64,000 nucleotides of DNA from Wenyingzhuangia gilva (GCF_030519655.1 NZ_JAUMIT010000001.1:124001-188000); one strand, 5' to 3'. Shown: positions 8,770-21,940, counted from the stretch's first letter. The notes: generated from the sequence alone by a model not told the origin. Numbers and translations: made by a program.

Positions 8770-8779
8770 ATTTGGATTG

Positions 8780-8810
8780 CAAATATAGAAGATATCCGTA
8801 ATTCTCACAA
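8780..8810 (-). promoter_or_regulatory. Flavobacterial promoter of tRNA-fMet copy 2
   Basis: Minus strand TTG (8810-8808), 20 nt, TATATTTG (8787-8780), the same boxes and spacing as for copy 1, although most spacer bases differ. Confidence 0.75.
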
Positions 8811-9162
8811 TTTTTTTACACTAAATATCCATAAAAAAACTAACTGAATAATAAACAACAACTTAACTAATCACTTATGTTACAGTTGATATTTTATCAC
8901 CAGAAAAAATCATGATATTTCTTATATAATGGAATTTGTACTCACTTATTATTGGTTTCAATAAGAAAAAACACAAGAGCTAAACATAAAATCTCTGATA
9001 GAATTATTGGTAATAATAAAAAAAGAATTTCTTAAACTTTAACCAAAACCTTCAATTTACAATCGTTATATTTCATATAGATCAAAAAATACAATCTCTA
9101 TATCACATCTGTAATTATTAAAGTCTCATTTCGACAATAGTGATGTAATTAAAATAAAATTC
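8811..9162. other. Gene-free stretch before the YHS gene
   Basis: About 350 bp of AT-rich DNA. I see no open frame, RNA gene or clear repeat. It should hold the promoter of the YHS gene. Confidence 0.5.
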
Positions 9163-9603
9163 ATGAAACTTTTAGTTAAACTTTTACTTACCATTATTTT
9201 ATCTACTAGCGCATTTGCACAAGACAAAACCAAAGCGGTATTCACAACCGAAAAGGGAGCTATTAATGGATTTGATCCTGTAGCTTATTTTACAGAATCT
9301 AAACCCGTAATAGGAAAAAAAGACATCACCTACAAATGGAACAATGCTACATGGCATTTTAGCTCAAAAGAAAACATGACCCTTTTTAAAGAAAAACCTA
9401 ATAAATATGCTCCTCAATACGGAGGATGGTGTGCCTTTGGTTGGTCCAGAGGATACCCAGCAAAAATAGAGGCTGATGCATGGAGCATAGTAAATGGTAA
9501 ACTTTATTTAAACTACAATAAAGAAGTCCAAGAAACTTGGTCTGAAAAGAAAGAAGAGTTTATTATAAAAGCCAATAAAAATTATAAAGAAAAAGGATTT
9601 TAA
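9163..9603 (+). CDS. Exported YHS-domain protein
   Basis: 146 residues with a clear Sec signal peptide (residues 1-19, cut after SAFA-Q). The YHS domain (~34-85) is recognised by GFDPVAYFTE, then WHFSSKENMTLFKEKPNKYAPQYGGWCAFG (middle part ~65-94), typical of the stand-alone periplasmic form. YHS domains are often linked to metal handling; Cys in GGWCAFG and nearby residues may bind metal. It stands alone, 89 bp before the luciferase-like gene on the same strand. The exact role is unknown. Confidence 0.85.
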   Translation: MKLLVKLLLTIILSTSAFAQDKTKAVFTTEKGAINGFDPVAYFTESKPVIGKKDITYKWNNATWHFSSKENMTLFKEKPNKYAPQYGGWCAFGWSRGYPAKIEADAWSIVNGKLYLNYNKEVQETWSEKKEEFIIKANKNYKEKGF

Positions 9604-9692
9604 CTCTCCAAATCTTTATCATTTTCACATATATTTTAACCATCAACGTAATTAAAATTTGATTACGTTAATTACATTTTATAAAATTCAAC

Positions 9693-10697
9693 ATGACAAA
9701 TAACAAACCTACCCACTATTCTATTTTAGATTTGGCCGTTGTAGCCACTGGAACCAGTATCCAGCAAACTTATAAAAATACGCTTCGCCTAGCCCAAAAA
9801 GCAGAATCTTACGGGTACAAACGTTTTTGGTTAGCAGAACATCATAACATGGCAACCATTGCCAGCAGCGCTCCTAGTATTTTAATAGGATATGTTGCTC
9901 AGGGAACCACAAGTATTAGAGTTGGTTCTGGTGGAATTATGCTCCCAAACCATGCTCCTTTAATTGTGGCTGAACAATTTGGAACTTTGGGATCCTTATA
10001 CCCTAAGAGAATTGATTTAGGTTTGGGAAGAGCCCCAGGAACCGATCAAGAAACTGCACATGCCATTCGTTCTGATTTTATGGATGCGGCCCATTCTTTT
10101 CCTAAAGAAATTGATAAAATTCAAGCTTTTTTTTCTGAAGAAAATGCCAGTTCTAAAGTGAGAGCTACGGTTGCTGAAGGTGTTGATGTCCCTATGTATA
10201 TTTTAGGTTCTAGTACAGACAGTGCTCACTTGGCTGCCAAAAAAGGATTGCCTTATGCTTTTGCTAGTCATTTTGCCACAGCAATGCTTTTAGATGCCTT
10301 AGACATTTATAGAAACGAATTTAAAGCTTCAAAAGCATTAAACACTCCTTATACAATTGCAGGTGTTAACGTAATTATTGCAGATACTGATGAAGAAGCT
10401 GAAAAGATTTCTACTTCCTTCTTTAAATTGATTGTTGGAATTTTAACTGGAAAAAGACAACCTTTATCTGAACCTACAGAAATGACAAATGATTTAAAAG
10501 AAATTTTACAACATCCTTCTGTACAACAAATGATTAAATATTCTTTTATAGGAAGTAAAGAAACTGTAAAAAAACAAATTCAGGCTTTTATAGAAAAAAC
10601 AAAGGTTGACGAAATTATTGTCACAACCAATATTTATAGTATTGAAGACAAAATACATTCCTACAAACTGCTTTCTGAAATTATGAAAGAAATATAA
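9693..10697 (+). CDS. LLM-class flavin-dependent oxidoreductase
   Basis: 334 residues, the normal size of the bacterial luciferase-like monooxygenase family. Family features are FWLAEHHNM (~47-55), RVGSGGIMLPNHAPL (~79-93), EQFGTLGSLYP and DLGLGRAPGTD. These form the FMN-binding TIM barrel of the single-chain group 1 type. It would use reduced flavin from a separate reductase. The substrate cannot be told from the sequence. Followed by a strong terminator, so it is probably a single-gene unit. Confidence 0.92.
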   Translation: MTNNKPTHYSILDLAVVATGTSIQQTYKNTLRLAQKAESYGYKRFWLAEHHNMATIASSAPSILIGYVAQGTTSIRVGSGGIMLPNHAPLIVAEQFGTLGSLYPKRIDLGLGRAPGTDQETAHAIRSDFMDAAHSFPKEIDKIQAFFSEENASSKVRATVAEGVDVPMYILGSSTDSAHLAAKKGLPYAFASHFATAMLLDALDIYRNEFKASKALNTPYTIAGVNVIIADTDEEAEKISTSFFKLIVGILTGKRQPLSEPTEMTNDLKEILQHPSVQQMIKYSFIGSKETVKKQIQAFIEKTKVDEIIVTTNIYSIEDKIHSYKLLSEIMKEI

Positions 10698-10706
10698 GTA
10701 TCAAAA

Positions 10707-10742
10707 AAAAGTGCCTTACATTTTATGTTAAGGCACTTTTTA
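10707..10742 (+). terminator. Intrinsic terminator after LLM oxidoreductase gene
   Basis: AAAAGTGCCTTA (10707-10718) pairs with TAAGGCACTTTT (10729-10740), with an A-tract before and T-tract after. It may also serve the convergent esterase gene. Confidence 0.8.
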
Positions 10743-10792
10743 AACAAACTATAATTAAACTACTAAAACTTTCTTTTTCTACTTGATTGGAT

Positions 10793-13366
10793 TTATTTCC
10801 ATTCAAAATCTCCCTTCTCTACAGACCAATCATTTCCAAAAAAACCTGAAGCTTTTACTGCAGACATTCCATTTTCTAAAACTTCATCATCAAACAATAA
10901 AACATCTGGAAAAGTGGTTCCATTTACCAAATAATGATTCATATATGCTGCTTTCATTCCTTTGCTTCCTGTAGCAGTTACTACTCCAACACAAGCTATA
11001 TCACTATCTGTTCTTGGTACAATAAAATACATTCCCCATTGGTTTCCTGTAATTGATTTTCCATCAAAATCAATCTTATTATTTTCTACCTGAATAGGTG
11101 ATTTCTTCAACAACGTTTTCCATGCAGCGTTATTACTTTTATTTCCATAAATCACCACATTTCTATCAGCATATTTCTTAGGCGAAAAATCTACATCTTT
11201 CACCAATTCAATTTTTCCATTGGCACGGTACCAAAACGTTTCTGCATCAAACCTAGCTCTGTTTAAATACCATTCGTTTTCAGCTGCGGTTCCTTTGGTT
11301 GCATATACAAAAACTACATGGTGTCTAAAAGCATCTTTAAACCCTCCATTTCTATGTGGTCCTTTTTGCGCTAAACTAGGAACTGATGTATTTTTCCATA
11401 CTCCATCAACTTTTTGAAAGTACATTTTAGCTCCTTTATTAATTGTGATGATATTGTCATCAATTTTAATCTCATTTTTATCAGTAGCTAATTTTGAAAA
11501 ATCGACCAATAACAAAGCCACATTATTTGTTTTGATAGACAAATCTCCCTCTTCTTTAGAAAAGTTGAATGAACTGGTTTTAAAAGGAATTTCTTGCTGG
11601 TATATGGTAACAAAATGTGAACTTGCTGATACTCCTGGTGAACCTGTATAGAATTCTAAGTTTTTAATTTCATCATCTTTTTTAATAGTATGTCTTTTAA
11701 AGAAATTAAAAAGAGGTTCCCAGTCTATACTATGATCTCCATACCAATGCGTTCCATCAGGATATTCATAATACACAAAATCATTATGAAAAGTTCCCAA
11801 TCGTTGTCTCATTCCTCTAGCGATAGAAGTTGGCACTACATTGTCTTTTTCTCCATGTAGCAAATACACACCAACATGTAAATAATTACGAATCAACTCC
11901 AACGTTCTACTAGGGGTTCCTGCTCTTTCAATCATTTTTTCGACAGGAGTCAATTCTAATGATTGATTAAATTTTAAACGACTCACTATTTCTGGTGTCA
12001 TTCCTAATTTTGTTAATTCTGTTTGCGGTAATTCTAAAGTACTTTTTAAAAATCCATCTCTGTATAACAACAAATCTGGGTAACCAGCACAAGGAGCAAT
12101 GGCTGCAAATTTATCTGGATAAGTAGCTCCTAAATACCAAGTTCCATGTCCTCCCATGGAATGACCTGTTAAATATATTTTTTGAGGATTTGGTTGATAA
12201 ATGTTTTTAGCATCGGCCATAACTTCTAAAGCGTCTAACCTTCCCCAATCTTCCCAAGCAAATCCAAAAGGACGTCTATTGGTTGGTGCTACGATATCAC
12301 CCCAATCTTTTTGTTTATAAGCATTGGCTTGATTTACGGCTTCTACTGAAGCTCCGTGAACAGATAAAAAGAAAGCTCCGTTTTTTAAATCTTTGTTGCT
12401 TGATGGAGCAACACTATAATATTGTACACTTCCATCAATATCACTAATAAAAGTACGTTTGATTTTTTGATGTTTAGACTTTACTTGAATTTCAACTTCT
12501 TTGGTGTCTAAAACACTGTTCTTATTTTTTAAAATAATATTTAACTTTTGTGCTCCAACTTTGCTATTATTAGATACTGCAGCAATAGAAAAAGGCATTT
12601 TTAACACACTCATAGGAGCTATATCAGGAACAATAGTTTCTAGTTTTTCACCTTTTAATTCTGATTCTAAACTATATCCTTTTATCCAAGTATTGGTGCT
12701 ATTCACCACTCTAATTCCACCAGTATAGTTTTTAGGTTCATCAAACAAAACATCAGGAACCAAAACGTCTCTTGTGGTTAATTGCACCTCCATTTTTGGT
12801 TCTATTAACCTTGCTCTAATTCTAGGAAAACGTCCTACTTTTAGTACAAAAACATTCATTCCTTTTTTTAATTCTAAAGGAATTAAATTCCATCCAAAAT
12901 CGTAATGATCTCCTTCGTGTGGCAATCCATTAATCAAAACAAGTGAATGCCCCGATGCTTCAAACAAAACCGTTTTTACTTTGTTAGATTTGTATTTTAA
13001 CAATACATAACTTGATGATAGATTTTCATCATTAAAACTATTGGTTTCATCTACTTTTATGGTTTTCCAAACCATTGGATTTCCAACAAAATCAATATCA
13101 AAAGTTTCTTTGTTATTAGGCAAGTAATTTTCCTCTTCTAAAAACCTAGCATAAACAGGATCTTTAGGAAAAGAAGAGGAATTAAAATGATGGGTAGGTA
13201 CTTTTAATGTTAAAGCTTCTTTAAAAACATGAATCAATTTACCTTCCTGAATAGTTTCTACTTTTTCTTTTCCAAAATACTCAACAATATTCCCTGTTTT
13301 TTGCTGAGCAAAAAGAATACTTTGTACAAAAAGTAAGAGTAAAAAAATGGGCTTGGTTTTCATCAT
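10793..13366 (-). CDS. Exported alpha/beta-hydrolase, prolyl-oligopeptidase/esterase type
   Basis: 857 residues with a signal peptide (1-20, ...SILFA-QQ). A beta-rich N-terminal part (~25-300) precedes an alpha/beta-hydrolase domain (~310-570). The catalytic triad is visible: Ser403 in GHSMGGHG, Asp508 in HGEKDNVVP and His540 in DGTHWYGDHS. The C-terminal ~270 residues are an extra domain of unknown role. It could be a peptidase of the S9 type or, more likely given its neighbours, an esterase that removes acyl groups from polysaccharide (inference). It is divergent from the GH2-GH95 pair with 245 bp between them. Confidence 0.85.
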   Translation of the reverse strand: MMKTKPIFLLLLFVQSILFAQQKTGNIVEYFGKEKVETIQEGKLIHVFKEALTLKVPTHHFNSSSFPKDPVYARFLEEENYLPNNKETFDIDFVGNPMVWKTIKVDETNSFNDENLSSSYVLLKYKSNKVKTVLFEASGHSLVLINGLPHEGDHYDFGWNLIPLELKKGMNVFVLKVGRFPRIRARLIEPKMEVQLTTRDVLVPDVLFDEPKNYTGGIRVVNSTNTWIKGYSLESELKGEKLETIVPDIAPMSVLKMPFSIAAVSNNSKVGAQKLNIILKNKNSVLDTKEVEIQVKSKHQKIKRTFISDIDGSVQYYSVAPSSNKDLKNGAFFLSVHGASVEAVNQANAYKQKDWGDIVAPTNRRPFGFAWEDWGRLDALEVMADAKNIYQPNPQKIYLTGHSMGGHGTWYLGATYPDKFAAIAPCAGYPDLLLYRDGFLKSTLELPQTELTKLGMTPEIVSRLKFNQSLELTPVEKMIERAGTPSRTLELIRNYLHVGVYLLHGEKDNVVPTSIARGMRQRLGTFHNDFVYYEYPDGTHWYGDHSIDWEPLFNFFKRHTIKKDDEIKNLEFYTGSPGVSASSHFVTIYQQEIPFKTSSFNFSKEEGDLSIKTNNVALLLVDFSKLATDKNEIKIDDNIITINKGAKMYFQKVDGVWKNTSVPSLAQKGPHRNGGFKDAFRHHVVFVYATKGTAAENEWYLNRARFDAETFWYRANGKIELVKDVDFSPKKYADRNVVIYGNKSNNAAWKTLLKKSPIQVENNKIDFDGKSITGNQWGMYFIVPRTDSDIACVGVVTATGSKGMKAAYMNHYLVNGTTFPDVLLFDDEVLENGMSAVKASGFFGNDWSVEKGDFEWK

Positions 13367-13608
13367 GATGCTTATTTCTTTTTATAATAGTTACTTGTAA
13401 TTAAAAAATAAAACTAAATGAATTATGAGCCTGTAAAAATATATTTCGACAAATAACAAATTACACTAGCTAAATAACTTAGATAATAAATGCTTTTAAA
13501 CATTAGGATTACTCCCTAAAAATGAATGTCACCTTGGTATTATACGATAATAACACCTCTTTTTTTTCTCAATTATCTGTATTTTCATCATCTCATTTAA
13601 ACCATTAA

Positions 13609-16716
<3,108 letters not shown>

Positions 16717-16728
16717 ATTTATTAAATA

Positions 16729-19149
16729 ATGCCCCCATTAAAAAAAACTAAAACCATTATAAAAATATGTATTATTTTTATAATGGTTAATCCAATGCTA
16801 CTTTTAGCACAATCACAAAATATTTTATGGTTTAATGAACCAGCCAACTATTTTGAAGAAACACTTGTTTTAGGAAATGGTAAAATGGGAGCCTCCGTTT
16901 TTGGAGGAGTAAATTCTGACCAAATATATTTAAATGACGCAACGTTATGGTCTGGAGAACCTATAAATCCATACAACAATCCAGAAGCTTACAAATATGT
17001 TAAACCTGTAAGGAATGCGTTGCAAAACGAAAACTATAAAGCTGCAGATTCTATAAATCGCTTTATTCAAGGTGCATTTTCTCAATCATATGCTCCTTTA
17101 GGAACCATGGTGGTGCACTATAAAAATCAAGATGATTTTAAAAATTATCACCGAGAGCTAGACATTAGTAAAGCTATTTCAACAGTTACTTATAAGAGTA
17201 AAGGAGTTAATTTTAAAAGAGAATATTTTATTTCTCATCCTGATCAAATTATGGTAATTCATTTAACCAGTAGTCAAAAAAACACTATTAATTGTAATAT
17301 CAATTTTAATAGTCTCTTAAAATATAAAATCACCAATACTAAAGATGTCTTAAATATTAGTGGTTATGCTCCTTATCATGCAGAACCTAGTTATAGAAAT
17401 AACATAAAAGACCCTATTCTTTTTGACAAAGACAGAGGAACAAGGTTTACCACTTTGTTTAAAGTAAAAAATATTGATGGAGAAATTAAAATAACTGATG
17501 ATTCTTTGGAAATAAAAAACTGTAGTGAGGCTACCGTTTATGTTTCTATAGCTACAAGTTTTAATGGTTTTGACAAGAATCCTGCTACACAAGGACTTGA
17601 TCATCAAAAAAATGCTTTTACCAACTTAAAAAAAGCTTCTAAAAAAACTTTTGAAGAATTAAAAAACAATCATTTAAAAGATTATCAAAATTTATACAAC
17701 AGAGTAAAATTAGATTTAGGGCCTACTGATGCACCTAAACTAGCTACTAATAAAAGATTATTACGCTATAGTGAGGAAGGTATTGAGGATAAAAACTTAG
17801 AAATTTTATACTTTAATTATGGTAGATATTTATTAATATCTTCATCAAGAACCAAAGGAGTTCCAGCCAATTTACAAGGTATTTGGAACCCTTATATGAG
17901 ACCTCCTTGGAGCAGTAATTACACTTTAAATATAAATGCTCAAGAAAACTATTGGTTGGCAGAAACTGCTAATCTTTCTGAACTTCACGCTCCACTTCTA
18001 GAGTTTATCAAAAATATTTCTAAAACAGGAGCTATTACAGCCAAAACCTATTACGGAGTTAACGGATGGGCTGCATGTCAAAATTCAGATATTTGGGCTC
18101 TTAGCAACCCTGTTGGAGATTTTGGAGAAGGAGATCCTAATTGGGCTAACTGGAACATGGGAGGAACATGGTTGGCCACTCATTTATGGGAACACTACAA
18201 TTATACTCAAGACAAAAAATATCTAAAAAAAGATGCTTACCCTGTGATGAAGGGAGCTGTAGAATTCTGTTTAGATTGGATGATCAAAGATAAAAACGAG
18301 AAATGGATTACCTCTCCCTCTACTTCTCCTGAAAACATATACATCACTCCTGAAGGATATCACGGTGCTACATTATACGGAGCTACTGCTGATTTAGCCA
18401 TGATTAGAGAATTGTTTAATAATTTTATAAGTGCTTCATCAGAATTAAACATACAAGATGACTTTTTAACACGTGTAAAAGAAGTAAAAGACAATTTACA
18501 CCCTTATCAAATTGGAAAAAAAGGAAATTTACAAGAATGGTATTATGATTGGGAAGACGAAGAACCAAAACACAGACATCAATCTCATCTTTTTGGTTTG
18601 TATCCAGGTCATCATATTACAGTAAACAACACTCCTAATTTAGCCAATGCTGCTCGTAAAACTCTAGAAATAAAAGGAGATGAAACCACTGGATGGTCTA
18701 AAGGATGGAGAATTAATCTTTGGGCTAGATTACAGGATGGAAATCATGCTTACAAAATGTATAGAGAATTACTAAAATATGTTGATCCTGATAAATCTGA
18801 TGGAACTCATAAAGGACATGGTGGGACTTATCCTAACCTTTTTGATGCCCACCCTCCTTTTCAAATTGATGGTAATTTTGGAGGTGCTGCTGCGGTTATT
18901 GAAATGCTAATGCAGTCTTACGATAGCAAAATATATTTATTGCCTGCTTTGCCAGATGTTTGGAACCAAGGAAGCATTAAAGGTATTAAAGCCAAAGGTG
19001 GTTTTGAACTTGAAATGGAATGGAAAAATAATACATTAATCAAAACCAGTATAAAAGCTACTACCACAGGAAAAACCACTTTGATTTATGGAAAAATAAA
19101 AAAAGAGGTTTCATTAAGGAAAGGTGAAACAAAAGAGATTTTGTGGTAA
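16729..19149 (+). CDS. GH95 alpha-L-fucosidase (or alpha-L-galactosidase)
   Basis: 806 residues with a signal peptide (cut near 28, LLAQ). The N-terminal GH95 domain begins at ~33 (LWFNEPANYFEETLVLGNG). The catalytic (alpha/alpha)6 barrel has residues matching the inverting enzyme AfcA: Asn401 and Asn403 in TLNINAQENYW, general acid Glu535 in SPSTSPENIY, and Asp714 in FQIDGNFGG. GH95 members release terminal alpha-1,2-L-fucose; some act on L-galactose. Second gene of the GH2-GH95 operon. A strong terminator follows. Confidence 0.95.
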   Translation: MPPLKKTKTIIKICIIFIMVNPMLLLAQSQNILWFNEPANYFEETLVLGNGKMGASVFGGVNSDQIYLNDATLWSGEPINPYNNPEAYKYVKPVRNALQNENYKAADSINRFIQGAFSQSYAPLGTMVVHYKNQDDFKNYHRELDISKAISTVTYKSKGVNFKREYFISHPDQIMVIHLTSSQKNTINCNINFNSLLKYKITNTKDVLNISGYAPYHAEPSYRNNIKDPILFDKDRGTRFTTLFKVKNIDGEIKITDDSLEIKNCSEATVYVSIATSFNGFDKNPATQGLDHQKNAFTNLKKASKKTFEELKNNHLKDYQNLYNRVKLDLGPTDAPKLATNKRLLRYSEEGIEDKNLEILYFNYGRYLLISSSRTKGVPANLQGIWNPYMRPPWSSNYTLNINAQENYWLAETANLSELHAPLLEFIKNISKTGAITAKTYYGVNGWAACQNSDIWALSNPVGDFGEGDPNWANWNMGGTWLATHLWEHYNYTQDKKYLKKDAYPVMKGAVEFCLDWMIKDKNEKWITSPSTSPENIYITPEGYHGATLYGATADLAMIRELFNNFISASSELNIQDDFLTRVKEVKDNLHPYQIGKKGNLQEWYYDWEDEEPKHRHQSHLFGLYPGHHITVNNTPNLANAARKTLEIKGDETTGWSKGWRINLWARLQDGNHAYKMYRELLKYVDPDKSDGTHKGHGGTYPNLFDAHPPFQIDGNFGGAAAVIEMLMQSYDSKIYLLPALPDVWNQGSIKGIKAKGGFELEMEWKNNTLIKTSIKATTTGKTTLIYGKIKKEVSLRKGETKEILW

Positions 19150-19164
19150 CAACAAAATATATTT

Positions 19165-19203
19165 ATAGCGCTAAAGCATTCATGTTTTAGCGCTATTTTT
19201 TTT
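19165..19203 (+). terminator. Intrinsic terminator after the GH2-GH95 operon
   Basis: ATAGCGCTAAA (19165-19175) pairs with TTTAGCGCTAT (19186-19196), followed by a long T-run. Confidence 0.85.
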
Positions 19204-19242
19204 TACATTTACATTATCAATTCGCTCCATAACTATTTACAA

Positions 19243-20535
19243 ATGTTTTTCAATATAAACTCAAAAAAAATATTAAAAACCTTAATAATACTTTTAAGTT
19301 TTATAACCTTAGAAAAAACTTTTTCACAAAACAACTACTTGCCTGGATATATTATTAATCAACAAAAAGATACTATTAAAGGACTTATAAATTACTTAGA
19401 TTGGGATAAAACACCAATAAAAATAAACTTTAAAAGTAAATTGACTGAAAAAGACATTAATTATACTCCTAAAGATATTGTTGAGTTTTCTGTAAATCAT
19501 CAAAAATTTATTAGTACCTCTGCTAAAACATTATCTAATTCCAACAAAACAAATCAGCTTAGTTACAGTCCAAAAATTAAATTAACAGAAAACCATGTTT
19601 TTTTGCAAACCATATATGGAGGAGTCAAAAGTCTATACCAATATATAAGCCCTACAGGAATTGAAAGTTTTTACATAAAGAAAGATAATACTTATGAAAT
19701 CCTAATTTATAATAAATACCTTAAGAAACAAAAAAGTACAAACATAACTGTTGAACAAAATTTCTACATAGAACAACTAAAAAATTACTTTAAAAATTCT
19801 ATTCCTTTAAAAGAATCCGATTTTAAAAACACCAAATATAATTTAAGTAGTCTTAGTCATCTTTTTGAAAAATTTTATAAAATTAATCTAACCAAAACAT
19901 CATATAAAAAAGCCAAAGAAAAAATTGATATAGAATTTGGGTTGACAATTGGAGCAAGTATTGGTATTCTTAACACAGACGATGTTACATTTAGTCGTAT
20001 ATTATTAAACTCCGAAAATGAGTATGAATACTACCTAATTACTTTTCCTACCAACTATAATAAATCGTATGATTTTACAGGAGGCTTTTTTTTAAATGTT
20101 ACTCTTCCTAAAAAACTACGAAGATGGTCTATCAATAATGAGGTTTTTTATACAAATCTTAAATTTTCTGGAACATCTAAGATAGCAACATCTCAGAATT
20201 ATTCTGAAATTGCGTATTCTAGTATTAGATTGAACAATATGGCTAGGTATACTTTTCCATTAAAAAAACTATTTATTTTCATCAATGCTGGAATTATAAA
20301 TGGTTTTGCGTACAAAGAAGCTAATTACGGAAAGATTCAAGATCCAATTATAATAAATGATGAAGGTAAGATCTATGAAGCAAGAAAATACGAACAAGGT
20401 CTTTTAGCAGGTGTTGGTTTAAAATATAAAAAAACCTTATTTGAAATCAGGTATGATGTAAGTAATGGTATTTCAAATTATGGCTTAATTACCAAACCTA
20501 AAAGAATCTCTTTTCTATTAAGTTATACTCTTTAA
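19243..20535 (+). CDS. Outer-membrane beta-barrel-like protein, unknown role
   Basis: 430 residues with a signal peptide (~1-28, ending TFSQ). The region at ~33-70 (PGYIINQQKDTIKGLINY) resembles a common Bacteroidota family whose proteins start with a small beta-domain and end in a porin-like barrel. From ~225 the sequence alternates polar and hydrophobic residues in strands (FGLTIGASIGIL, LAGVGLKYKKTLFEIRYDV) and ends in SFLLSYTL, a typical outer-membrane C-terminus with a final hydrophobic/aromatic pattern. Its 3' end overlaps the convergent HxlR gene by 4 bp. No specific function can be assigned. Confidence 0.7.
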   Translation: MFFNINSKKILKTLIILLSFITLEKTFSQNNYLPGYIINQQKDTIKGLINYLDWDKTPIKINFKSKLTEKDINYTPKDIVEFSVNHQKFISTSAKTLSNSNKTNQLSYSPKIKLTENHVFLQTIYGGVKSLYQYISPTGIESFYIKKDNTYEILIYNKYLKKQKSTNITVEQNFYIEQLKNYFKNSIPLKESDFKNTKYNLSSLSHLFEKFYKINLTKTSYKKAKEKIDIEFGLTIGASIGILNTDDVTFSRILLNSENEYEYYLITFPTNYNKSYDFTGGFFLNVTLPKKLRRWSINNEVFYTNLKFSGTSKIATSQNYSEIAYSSIRLNNMARYTFPLKKLFIFINAGIINGFAYKEANYGKIQDPIIINDEGKIYEARKYEQGLLAGVGLKYKKTLFEIRYDVSNGISNYGLITKPKRISFLLSYTL

Positions 20536-20906
20536 CTTGAGGTTAAAGCGGTAGCTCTGGCACTTTTTATTTCTACCATATGTTCATTCGCCCAAGAAAC
20601 TAAGTTTTTTAAATTTGGTAACAAACTTTTTCCTCTTTCCGTTAAATTGTATTCTACTTTTGGCGGAATTTGAGGATAGATTTCACGGTGAATTAAGTCA
20701 TCTGCTTCCAACTTTTTTAAAGTAACAGTTAGCATTTTTTGAGAAATGGTGCCTATATACTTATGTATTTCATTAAAACGTAAAGTATCAGCATCTCCTA
20801 ATAGTAGAATCACTAAAACAGACCATTTATCTCCTATCCTATCTAACACATTTCTAACTGGACAATTATCTGCATCCAAATATTTTTCTAAATTATTTTT
20901 ACTCAT
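20532..20906 (-). CDS. HxlR-family transcriptional regulator
   Basis: 124 residues from the ATG at 20906 (a longer frame would need TTG at 20912). The family signature is complete: NCPVRNVLDRIGDKWSVLVI with Cys near the N-terminus, then RFNEIHKYIGTISQKMLT and VEYNLTERGKSLLP. HxlR proteins are winged-helix dimers, often redox or aldehyde sensors acting through the N-terminal Cys. The gene is divergent from an NmrA-like oxidoreductase, and two operator-like inverted repeats lie between them, so it very likely controls that gene and itself. Confidence 0.93.
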   Translation of the reverse strand: MSKNNLEKYLDADNCPVRNVLDRIGDKWSVLVILLLGDADTLRFNEIHKYIGTISQKMLTVTLKKLEADDLIHREIYPQIPPKVEYNLTERGKSLLPNLKNLVSWANEHMVEIKSARATALTSS

Positions 20907-20937
20907 AATCAACTCATTATCAATGTTAATTACCTTA

Positions 20938-20954
20938 AAGTAAGTGTCTTACTT
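20938..20954. promoter_or_regulatory. Operator-like inverted repeat 1 (HxlR site)
   Basis: AAGTAAG-TGT-CTTACTT, 7-bp perfect arms, just upstream of the -33 box of the oxidoreductase promoter and 31 bp upstream of the hxlR-type gene start. Confidence 0.65.
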
Positions 20955-20966
20955 ATTTTTCAGTTC

Positions 20967-20997
20967 TTGTATAAACAATAATTACCTTCTATCTTTG
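20967..20997 (+). promoter_or_regulatory. Promoter of the NmrA-like oxidoreductase gene
   Basis: TTG (20967-20969), 20-nt spacer, TATCTTTG (20990-20997): exact flavobacterial consensus. It lies between the two operator-like repeats. Confidence 0.75.
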
Positions 20998-21014
20998 ACT
21001 TACCAAAAGTAAGT
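20998..21014. promoter_or_regulatory. Operator-like inverted repeat 2 (HxlR site)
   Basis: ACTTAC-CAAAA-GTAAGT, directly after the -7 box, where a bound repressor would block the polymerase. It shares the CTTAC/GTAAG half-sites with repeat 1, 60 bp away centre to centre. Confidence 0.65.
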
Positions 21015-21052
21015 AAAAAACTTTTATTAAATAAATATTAAAAAATATCAAA

Positions 21053-21940
21053 ATGAAAAAAACATTAATTACAGGTGCAACAGGAGGTTTAGGTAGCACT
21101 GTTGTAAAATTCCTAAAAGAAAAAAACAACTTAAATCATTTAGCGGTTTTGGTTAGAGATGAAAACAACGACTTAGCAAAACAGTATAAAAGTGATGGTA
21201 TTGAGATAAGAATTGGTGACTACGACAATATAGAATCTCTAGAAAATGCTTTTAAGGACATTGAAGTATTATACTTTGTTTCTGGAAGTGATATCAACAA
21301 TCGTTTACCTCAGCATAAAAATGTAGTGGCAACAGCTAAAAAAGTAGGGATAAAACATATTTTATATACTAGTACTGTTAGAAAAGATGAAAGTTCATCA
21401 GCTCCATTATTTCCTGTAGTAGATTCTCACAAACAAACAGAAGATTTAATTATTGATTCTGGACTTAATTATACCATTTTAAGACATAGTTTATATGCAG
21501 AAGTAATTCCTATGTTTATTGGTGATAAAGCGCAATTACTACAAACAAAATCTATTTATTTACCAACAGCAAATGGTGCAACAGCCTTTGTTCCTAGAAA
21601 AGATTTTGCAGAAGCAGAAGCTATTATTCTTAGCGATCCTGAAACCTATGAAAATAAAATTTTAGAATTTAACGGAAGTGAAACAATCACATTCTCTGAA
21701 ATCGCAAAACTTCTATCAGAAACCATCAACGAATCTATTACTTACATTTCTCCTGAAGAAGCTGAGTTTAAAACTAAAATGACAGAGGTTGGTTTACCTG
21801 ATTTTATTATAGATATGTTAATTATGTTTAGTTTAGGAATTGCCAACACAGAATTTGATCAACAAACAGATGATTTAGAAACTGTTTTAGGAAGAAAAAC
21901 ACAAACATTGAAAGATTTTTTAACGGAAGTTTATCAATAA
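21053..21940 (+). CDS. NmrA/QorB-like NAD(P)-dependent SDR oxidoreductase
   Basis: 295 residues. Atypical short-chain dehydrogenase with the nucleotide motif GATGGLGSTVV at ~8-18, then RIGDYDN (~60-66), ILYTSTVRKD (~104-113) and NYTILRHSLYAE. The form is close to QorB-type NAD(P)H:quinone oxidoreductases and NmrA sensors. The partner regulator on the opposite strand suggests induction by quinones or electrophiles (inference, as for the E. coli ytfG and ytfH pair). Confidence 0.88.
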   Translation: MKKTLITGATGGLGSTVVKFLKEKNNLNHLAVLVRDENNDLAKQYKSDGIEIRIGDYDNIESLENAFKDIEVLYFVSGSDINNRLPQHKNVVATAKKVGIKHILYTSTVRKDESSSAPLFPVVDSHKQTEDLIIDSGLNYTILRHSLYAEVIPMFIGDKAQLLQTKSIYLPTANGATAFVPRKDFAEAEAIILSDPETYENKILEFNGSETITFSEIAKLLSETINESITYISPEEAEFKTKMTEVGLPDFIIDMLIMFSLGIANTEFDQQTDDLETVLGRKTQTLKDFLTEVYQ

